From: a virus
IMG/VR virus record: IMGVR_UViG_3300045413_000094
Location: 1 to 23,358 of that record
Reading direction: 5' to 3' (one strand)
DNA length: 23,358 nt
In this document: one piece after another, positions 19,890-23,358 of the stretch
How positions within the stretch are numbered: position 1 is the first letter of the stretch
Layout: every line of letters starts with the position of its first letter
Notes under the pieces: model-generated
What the model saw: the letters and a program-made list of their open reading frames with translations, nothing else
Told to the model about the DNA's origin: nothing
The model's database searches: none
Program-made: the position numbers and the translations under genes

Positions 19890-20177
19890 ATGAAGCTCGA
19901 CGAATACATCAACATGCTCGCGAGAGCCCCGTCCCTGCGCGACCTGATCGACGCTTGCACCGAGCATCGCATCCCCGACTGCATCGCGAAAACGGCCATC
20001 AAACGCCACGTCGCCAAGGCCGTCCTCATCGCCTACATCGACCAGATTACCAAGGGCACCAAGTCCTTCGAGGACTGCTGCCTCGAACTCGCACCCATCG
20101 TCAAGGCCGAGTACGAACGCGGCCTTCAGGACGAGGACACCAAGGCGGTCTTCGAGCAGATGGGCGGCGAGCGCTAA
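19890..20177 (+). CDS. Small helical hypothetical protein
   Basis: A 95-residue, entirely helical-looking protein with AGGAG upstream. It begins MKLDEYINMLARAPSLRDLI and continues CIAKTAIKRHVAKAVLIAYI and FEDCCLELAPIVKAEYERGL. It contains four cysteines (DACTEH, PDCIA and a CC pair) but no zinc-binding spacing that I can defend. No family is recognised. It is the last gene before dyad element C and a hairpin, so it may end a transcription subunit. Confidence 0.76.
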   Translation: MKLDEYINMLARAPSLRDLIDACTEHRIPDCIAKTAIKRHVAKAVLIAYIDQITKGTKSFEDCCLELAPIVKAEYERGLQDEDTKAVFEQMGGER

Positions 20178-20178
20178 G

Positions 20179-20207
20179 CCATACATCGGACAATGCAACG
20201 TATGGCA
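20179..20207. promoter_or_regulatory. 29-bp dyad element, copy C
   Basis: The left half is GCCATACATCGGA and the right half TGCAACGTATGGC around a three-base centre. It starts two bases after the stop of the preceding gene and is followed 18 bases later by a hairpin. It is the only copy within the plus-strand operon. Confidence 0.7.
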
Positions 20208-20225
20208 ACCGCCTAACCGCAACCG

Positions 20226-20251
20226 GAAGAGCAGGCGAGCGCCTGCTCTTC
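20226..20251 (+). terminator. Hairpin after dyad element C
   Basis: GAAGAGCAGGC pairs perfectly over 11 bp with GCCTGCTCTTC, with a four-base loop GAGC. The 3' side is CTCTTCTAG, so the T-rich tail is weak. It sits in the largest gap of this operon (20178-20298) and may be an intrinsic terminator or attenuator. Confidence 0.65.
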
Positions 20252-20298
20252 TAGATGCGTAGGCAATCCCGCCAGCATCAAGCAGGAGCTAAAAGCCC

Positions 20299-20499
20299 AT
20301 GCTCATCATCAAGGAATGCCCGCAGGGCACCCTCATCGTCGCCGGCAACAAGCAGTTCCTCGTTCAGGAACTCGTCTCCAGCGTCGCCTCCAACCCCGGC
20401 GCCCTCACGACCCACGTCACCGAGACGCTGATCCTCGGCGGCGCGTCAGTCGCGGTGGAGTACGCCTCCACCACGTCGCCTCGCCGCAGGGTGGCCTAG
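20299..20499 (+). CDS. Small hypothetical protein
   Basis: The 66-residue product has AGGAG before its ATG. It begins MLIIKECPQGTLIVAGNKQF and continues with a Val/Thr-rich beta-type segment (THVTETLILGGASVAVEYAS) and a basic end (SPRRRVA). It has no clear membrane helix. The stop is followed at once by the ATG of the next gene, so translation is probably coupled. No family is recognised. Confidence 0.72.
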   Translation: MLIIKECPQGTLIVAGNKQFLVQELVSSVASNPGALTTHVTETLILGGASVAVEYASTTSPRRRVA

Positions 20500-20724
20500 A
20501 TGCCAAGCAAAACCACCTGGGCCACCGTGCAGGGCCACATCTCGACTGCACGTTCCGATCTCGAGACCGTCCGGGACGACCTCCAGGACGAGTACGACGA
20601 GAAGTCAGACAAATGGCGGGAAGGCGAGGCCGGCGAAGCCATGGCCGACCTGCTGTCCGAACTCGAAGACTCGATCATCGAACTCGAAAAGATCGAGGCG
20701 CTGATCGAAGAACAACTTAACTAG
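20500..20724 (+). CDS. Small acidic coiled-coil protein
   Basis: The 74-residue protein is strongly acidic and helical: ISTARSDLETVRDDLQDEYD, EKSDKWREGEAGEAMADLLS and ELEDSIIELEKIEALIEEQL. Heptad spacing in the last third suggests a coiled coil. The ATG abuts the stop of the previous gene, with AGGGTGG as ribosome site. A similar 'W..VQ..I..A...LE.....L..E....' layout is common in small phage proteins of unknown function. The high acidity could also fit a DNA-mimic-like inhibitor, but there is no motif to support that. Confidence 0.75.
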   Translation: MPSKTTWATVQGHISTARSDLETVRDDLQDEYDEKSDKWREGEAGEAMADLLSELEDSIIELEKIEALIEEQLN

Positions 20725-20733
20725 GAGCCCATC

Positions 20734-20925
20734 ATGCAGAACAATCCCGACCTGAACCTCCTCCGGCAGCGCTTCGAGTCCGCGAAGCGCGTCAAGCGTG
20801 GGACCGAGACCAAGCTCTCCCATGCTCAGTCCGCCGACAACAACGCTGCCCGCGAACTGGCCGAGGCTCGCAAGGTCTACGAGCAGGCACTCGGCGCGCA
20901 GATCGCGGAAGCCAGCCGAGTCTGA
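20734..20925 (+). CDS. Small coiled-coil protein
   Basis: The 63-residue protein is one long charged helix (NLLRQRFESAKRVKRGTETK, ARELAEARKVYEQALGAQIA). AGGAG lies before the ATG. Opposite net charge to the acidic coiled-coil protein encoded just before it might allow the two to pair; this is inference. It is followed by a bulged hairpin (20935-20963). No family is recognised. Confidence 0.74.
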   Translation: MQNNPDLNLLRQRFESAKRVKRGTETKLSHAQSADNNAARELAEARKVYEQALGAQIAEASRV

Positions 20926-20934
20926 ACGAAACCG

Positions 20935-20963
20935 GGCTAGGGGCCAGCATTGGCCCCCTAGCC
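20935..20963 (+). terminator. Hairpin after coiled-coil genes
   Basis: GGCTAGGGGCCA pairs with TGGCCCC and TAGCC, leaving one bulged C, over 12 bp with a GCAT loop. It lies nine bases after the stop and just before the GGAGTCCC leader of the next gene. There is no T-run, as for other hairpins of this operon. Confidence 0.55.
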
Positions 20964-20982
20964 GCTCACTCAGGAGTCCCAC

Positions 20983-21261
20983 ATGAAAAAGATCGCCGTC
21001 GTTGTCACAACGCTGCACCGGGGCGTGTTCTTCGGATACGCCTCAAAGACCAGCAGCAAGACCATCAACCTGACCAAGGCTCGCAACTGCCTCTATTGGC
21101 CGAACGAGAACCAGGGCTTCCTCGGCCTCGCAGCCACGGGGCCAGTGCAAGGCGCTCGAGTCGGCCCGGCTGCCGACATCACGCTGCACGACGTAACGTG
21201 CGTCGCTCGCTGCACCCCCGAGGCCGAGGCAGCTTGGGGAGCCGCGAAATGGAAGGGCTAA
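20983..21261 (+). CDS. DUF6948-like phage protein
   Basis: The 92-residue protein reads MKKIAVVVTTLHRGVFFGYA, then INLTKARNCLYWPNENQGFL, GLAATGPVQGARVGPAADIT and LHDVTCVARCTPEAEAAW. The order 'HRGVFFG...L..ARNC.YW....G.LGLA..GP..GCRVGP......L..VT.V..CT.EA...W' fits a small, widespread phage family (DUF6948) of unknown function. The usual length is preserved. A GGAGTCCC leader precedes the ATG. The protein is likely cytoplasmic. Confidence 0.87.
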   Translation: MKKIAVVVTTLHRGVFFGYASKTSSKTINLTKARNCLYWPNENQGFLGLAATGPVQGARVGPAADITLHDVTCVARCTPEAEAAWGAAKWKG

Positions 21262-21788
21262 CCGACCTCATCCTCTGGGGCGAGCCTATCCCGGAGCCTT
21301 TCTGCTCGGGAGTCGGCGACCAGACTTACGGCTCCACCTCCAGATACGGCTCCGGCGAAGGCTTCGGCCGCTACGGAGACACGACTCTATGTGGCGATGG
21401 CATGAGCAGCGACGAGTCGCCTGAGTTCGAGGCATACTGGCAAGCGGGCATCGACACCTTCGCCAAGAACTGGCCCGAGTATCAGCGCCAGCGCCTCGCG
21501 GCAGTCCGTCAGGAAGGCGCAGTCCTCGCATTCTGGTGGTCCGACTCTAAAGGCCATCCCTGCAACGGAGGCTTCTACGACGCGCCAGCCTATCCGGGAA
21601 TGTTCCAGGTGGTCGAGGGACCACTTCGGCTCTGCTCAGAACGCGCCTTGCACGCCACGATGGCTCCGCCAGGGCGCTACAACGGCACTCGCTTATGGGT
21701 CGTCGCCCTCCACGGCGAGACTCGGCGCGTCCACGACGGCAAGATCGGCGCCCTCCAGCGTGAGATCCTCGGGGAATGCGTCGAGTAA
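21249..21788 (+). CDS. Early protein with a phage domain resembling DUF7666
   Basis: I use the ATG at 21249, with GGGGAG seven bases upstream, which overlaps the previous gene by 13 bases; an earlier in-frame start would read through that gene in another frame. The 179-residue protein has a Gly/Ser/Tyr-rich N-terminus (GVGDQTYGSTSRYGSGEGFG), a central helix (WQAGIDTFAKNWPEYQRQRL), then VLAFWWSDSKGHPCNGG. The C-terminal part, LRLCSERALHATMAPPGRYN followed by LWVVALHGETRRV, resembles a domain found in phage and bacterial proteins as 'L.LC..GLHA......Y.....L..VEL.GE'. Function is unknown. The N-terminal repeat-like tyrosines are unusual. Confidence 0.76.
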   Translation: MEGLTDLILWGEPIPEPFCSGVGDQTYGSTSRYGSGEGFGRYGDTTLCGDGMSSDESPEFEAYWQAGIDTFAKNWPEYQRQRLAAVRQEGAVLAFWWSDSKGHPCNGGFYDAPAYPGMFQVVEGPLRLCSERALHATMAPPGRYNGTRLWVVALHGETRRVHDGKIGALQREILGECVE

Positions 21789-21997
21789 TCACCATCACGT
21801 CAATCTCGCTCCACCCGGAGGGGGTACACCTTACGTTCAGTACCCCCTCCGGGTATCGAAGCAACGCGATTATTCGTCCCGACATGCCTCTCGTAGGCGT
21901 CCTCGCTCGTTGGGCGAAGCATTTGGGCCTTGCCTCAGATGCTTCGCTTAGCGACGTGATCTTATCTCTCCACCCTAACATGGAGCTTCCAACATGA
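21776..21997 (+). CDS. Small hypothetical protein containing a 15-bp hairpin
   Basis: The 73-residue frame overlaps the stop of the preceding gene and ends with ATGA on the start of the next, which supports it. The product reads MRRVITITSISLHPEGVHLT, then GVLARWAKHLGLASDASLSD and VILSLHPNMELPT. No family is recognised. A 15-bp perfect hairpin (21813-21854) is buried in codons 13-26. The codon choice (TTA, TTG, ATT pairs) is less GC-rich than in neighbours. The ribosome site is poor: GGGGA lies directly against the ATG. The region might instead be a non-coding hairpin with an accidental open frame. Confidence 0.55.
   Translation: MRRVITITSISLHPEGVHLTFSTPSGYRSNAIIRPDMPLVGVLARWAKHLGLASDASLSDVILSLHPNMELPT
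21813..21854 (+). repeat. Perfect 15-bp inverted repeat inside a small gene
   Basis: ACCCGGAGGGGGTAC pairs exactly with GTACCCCCTCCGGGT around a 12-base loop. It is the longest GC-rich perfect hairpin in the plus-strand block. No T-run follows. It could limit translation or transcription, or act as a DNA-level site. Confidence 0.8.
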
Positions 21998-22194
21998 TCA
22001 AAGAAACGCTCGAGGTTGACCTCAACGAGTTCTTCGCCAAGGTCAACTACCAGCACAACGCCATCATTGGCGAACTCGTCATTGCGCTCGTCTCTATGCG
22101 CAATATCATCTATCTCACCGGCGAACCCCTCGCCGCAGAGAAGGCTCGCTTCGACGAGGCTCTCTGCAAAATCCCCGGCGTATGGAAGAAGTAG
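21994..22194 (+). CDS. Small hypothetical protein
   Basis: The 66-residue product starts at an ATG with GGAG nine bases before it. It is helical (MIKETLEVDLNEFFAKVNYQ, HNAIIGELVIALVSMRNIIY) with a hydrophobic middle that is too interrupted for a clear membrane helix, and ends LCKIPGVWKK. No family is recognised. The four-base overlap with the previous frame supports coupling. Confidence 0.72.
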   Translation: MIKETLEVDLNEFFAKVNYQHNAIIGELVIALVSMRNIIYLTGEPLAAEKARFDEALCKIPGVWKK

Positions 22195-22206
22195 GAGGCC
22201 GACATC

Positions 22207-22416
22207 ATGCCAGGCTTGACCGTCGAGACCATTCGGCGCAAGGTCGCCGACATCGAGGCCAACAAGCACGACGACGAGTACGCCCATGGCCTCGAAGACG
22301 AGCTTTGGGAGCTGGTCCTCTCCGTCATCGCCACCGGCGACTGTGACTCGCCTACCGACCTGGCCCGCGAGGCTCTCAAAACGCGCGACATCAAGTTCTC
22401 TCGGTGGCGCGCATGA
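22207..22416 (+). CDS. Small conserved-type early protein
   Basis: The 69-residue protein has GGAGG eight bases upstream. It reads MPGLTVETIRRKVADIEANK, DDEYAHGLEDELWELVLSVI and LAREALKTRDIKFSRWRA. The layout 'D.E.AH..ED.L...VL..IA.G...P..LA..ALKT..I.F.RW' is one I recall from small phage proteins of unknown function. It is probably a compact helical bundle in the cytoplasm. Its stop overlaps the ATG of a 24-residue membrane micropeptide. Confidence 0.83.
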   Translation: MPGLTVETIRRKVADIEANKHDDEYAHGLEDELWELVLSVIATGDCDSPTDLAREALKTRDIKFSRWRA

Positions 22417-22487
22417 GACAAGAAACCTTCGTCTACATCGGCTTCGTCCTCATCTTCATGCTGCTTCAAGCAGCCTTCGGCGACTGA
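22413..22487 (+). CDS. 24-residue membrane micropeptide
   Basis: The ATG at 22413 overlaps the stop of the previous gene as ATGA. The peptide has a short hydrophilic start (MRQET), a hydrophobic stretch (FVYIGFVLIFMLLQAAF) long enough to cross a membrane, and ends GD. The ribosome site is weak (GGTGG), so translation would depend on coupling. It is short enough to be spurious, but the overlap and membrane character make it credible. Confidence 0.5.
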   Translation: MRQETFVYIGFVLIFMLLQAAFGD

Positions 22488-22501
22488 AAGGAGCCCTCGT
22501 C

Positions 22502-22615
22502 ATGTTTGAAGAACGCCTGATAGCTATCTCCCTGGCGCTAGTCCTCGGGAGCATCTCAACGCTGATCCTCATCGTGGCCTACAGGGTCCTGATGAGTGCC
22601 AAGTTCCTCACATAA
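22502..22615 (+). CDS. 37-residue single-pass membrane protein
   Basis: An ATG with AAGGAG eight to nine bases upstream encodes MFEERLIAISLALVLGSIST, followed by LILIVAYRVLMSAKFLT. One membrane helix (about 6-28) is flanked by an acidic N-terminus and a basic C-terminus, predicting N-out or mixed topology. A longer in-frame reading starts inside the previous gene and is not preferred. Small membrane proteins in early regions often modify host membrane functions or exclude other phages; no motif decides. Confidence 0.68.
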   Translation: MFEERLIAISLALVLGSISTLILIVAYRVLMSAKFLT

Positions 22616-22629
22616 AGGAGCCCCCTACC

Positions 22630-22896
22630 ATGTATAAGATCGAGAAGAACGTCCCCATTCCTCCGAAAGCGGATTGCCCGTTCTCGAGGAACAGGCCCCG
22701 ATACGGCTTCAAGTATATGCGAGAGGTCGGCGACAGCATCTTCGTCCCGGTAGAGGGAGAGAAGACCGTCGCTGAACTACAGCGGAGCCTCAGCGCCATG
22801 GTCGCCGGTGCCAAGCGACGCCTCGGCTACGAGTTCACGACACGCCAAACGCTCGAGAAAGGCATCGCTGGCGTTCGCATCTGGAGGACAAAATGA
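22630..22896 (+). CDS. Conserved small phage protein, VRIWRTK type
   Basis: The 88-residue product starts MYKIEKNVPIPPKADCPFSR, has YGFKYMREVGDSIFVP in the middle and ends EKGIAGVRIWRTK. I recall this plan, 'IEKN.P.P.......YPF..M.VGDSFFVP......A.K..G..F.TR....GVRVWR', from many small phage and plasmid proteins of unknown function. It is alpha/beta and cytoplasmic by appearance. AGGAG precedes the ATG. The stop overlaps the next start (ATGA). Confidence 0.88.
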   Translation: MYKIEKNVPIPPKADCPFSRNRPRYGFKYMREVGDSIFVPVEGEKTVAELQRSLSAMVAGAKRRLGYEFTTRQTLEKGIAGVRIWRTK

Positions 22897-23180
22897 AAGC
22901 CGTACCCGAGCAGCACCGCAAGCTATGGGAGTCCGCCGCTACAAGCGAGCGCGGAGTCGAGATCGACGTCTCATCCTACAGCGCGGCCCAGGCGTTACGA
23001 CACGCCCTCTACCGCGCCCGAAACAACGAGCGCAAGAACGCGGCCACCGCCATGGGAGGCGATATCTCAATCGACTGGGACAACTACCTCATCCAGATCG
23101 AACGCCTCCCAAGCGGAGCCGCCAAGCTACGCATAACGAAAGAGGACCGTAAAATCGTGGCCGTGAGGCCAATACCATAA
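22893..23180 (+). CDS. Small hypothetical protein
   Basis: The 95-residue protein has GGAGG before its ATG. It starts MKAVPEQHRKLWESAATSER, continues VEIDVSSYSAAQALRHALYR and NNERKNAATAMGGDISIDWD, and ends with beta strands (YLIQIERLPSGAAKLRITKE). The tail resembles a small 'L.I....G..L.I......' beta hairpin often found in phage proteins, but no family is named with confidence. It is co-transcribed with its neighbours by spacing. Confidence 0.76.
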   Translation: MKAVPEQHRKLWESAATSERGVEIDVSSYSAAQALRHALYRARNNERKNAATAMGGDISIDWDNYLIQIERLPSGAAKLRITKEDRKIVAVRPIP

Positions 23181-23191
23181 GGAGTCGTACC

Positions 23192-23358
23192 ATGGAAAGA
23201 CGGATAGAGATCCTCGGGGGCTATGACCTGACACGTCCCGAGCCGCAGCGAAACTACGGCGTTTGCGCCTGTAAAATTTTCTTCTACGTCATAGGCCCCG
23301 AAGGAGCCGTGCAATTCCTCCTCTACACGGACTGGTATCCCGAGGCCTCGCAGCACCG
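23192..23358 (+). CDS. Hypothetical phage protein, 3' part beyond the window
   Basis: An ATG at 23192 with AAGGAG eight bases upstream opens a frame that reaches the right edge without a stop (55 residues). The visible part begins MERRIEILGGYDLTRPEPQR, then NYGVCACKIFFYVIGPEGAV and QFLLYTDWYPE. 'FYV.GP.GAVQ......W..P' is a pattern of small phage proteins of unknown function that I recall in this setting. It is probably complete only beyond this window. Confidence 0.75.
   Translation, partial: MERRIEILGGYDLTRPEPQRNYGVCACKIFFYVIGPEGAVQFLLYTDWYPEASQH

Noticed and set aside
21547-22287. 246-residue minus-strand frame in the early operon
   Set aside because: It is a shadow of four consecutive plus-strand genes with good ribosome sites; no recognised domain.
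1-23358. tRNA genes, integrase or lysogeny repressor
   Set aside because: No cloverleaf with a TTCRANY loop was noticed, and no integrase or repressor-like protein is encoded; genes outside the window cannot be judged.

Overview
The window looks like part of a GC-rich tailed-phage genome (Caudoviricetes). Two gene blocks diverge from a 641-bp non-coding control region (15436-16076). The minus-strand block (15435 down to the left edge) is a packed late operon for DNA packaging, head, short tail, fibres and lysis. The plus-strand block (16077 to the right edge) is an early-type operon of one SF1 helicase and many small proteins of mostly unknown function. The head genes (SU10/DUF5309-type capsid protein with matching portal and adaptor), a beta-propeller-like nozzle candidate, and the absence of any tape-measure, tube or sheath gene suggest a podovirus. 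High GC, the secreted 'DHDW...CCG..HC' protein and the 'SDGTNWRRVTDRAVVS' protein suggest an alphaproteobacterial host; this is inference. No integrase, repressor or tRNA is visible.

Late operon, in transcription order: small terminase; PD-(D/E)XK nuclease; small protein; holin; coiled-coil protein with a nested o-spanin lipoprotein; Gly-rich protein; large terminase (TTG start); portal; small protein; Pro/Ala-rich scaffold candidate; major capsid protein; decoration-like protein; a 12-bp hairpin; head-tail adaptor; small protein; two small structural proteins; nozzle candidate; secreted Cys-rich protein; tail fibre; polyglycine adhesin-like protein; membrane coiled-coil protein; GH108 endolysin; a small conserved protein; and a gene leaving the left edge that overlaps its neighbour by 55 bases. 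Lysis genes are split: holin and spanins lie between the terminase subunits, the endolysin about 12.5 kb further on.

The control region holds a 144-bp nested inverted repeat with stems of 16, 26 and 12 bp, a third copy of its core element, several shorter palindromes, a perfect DnaA box, a G-rich tract and a long 5' leader hairpin. It is the best candidate here for a replication origin plus bidirectional control region. A second non-coding stretch (17138-17570) has a terminator, short iteron-like repeats, an A-rich segment and a good sigma70-type promoter for the helicase.

The least expected signal is a 29-bp dyad element found three times, all at gene borders (6499, 15475, 20179), with 13-bp half-sites of consensus GCCATACRTYGGA. 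It looks like a phage-specific regulatory or recombination site and no gene annotation explains it. Other unexpected points are a shared heptapeptide repeat (FDSxSGx) in two adjacent virion proteins, repeated hairpin-plus-leader cassettes in the early operon, and two tandem single-pass membrane micropeptides.
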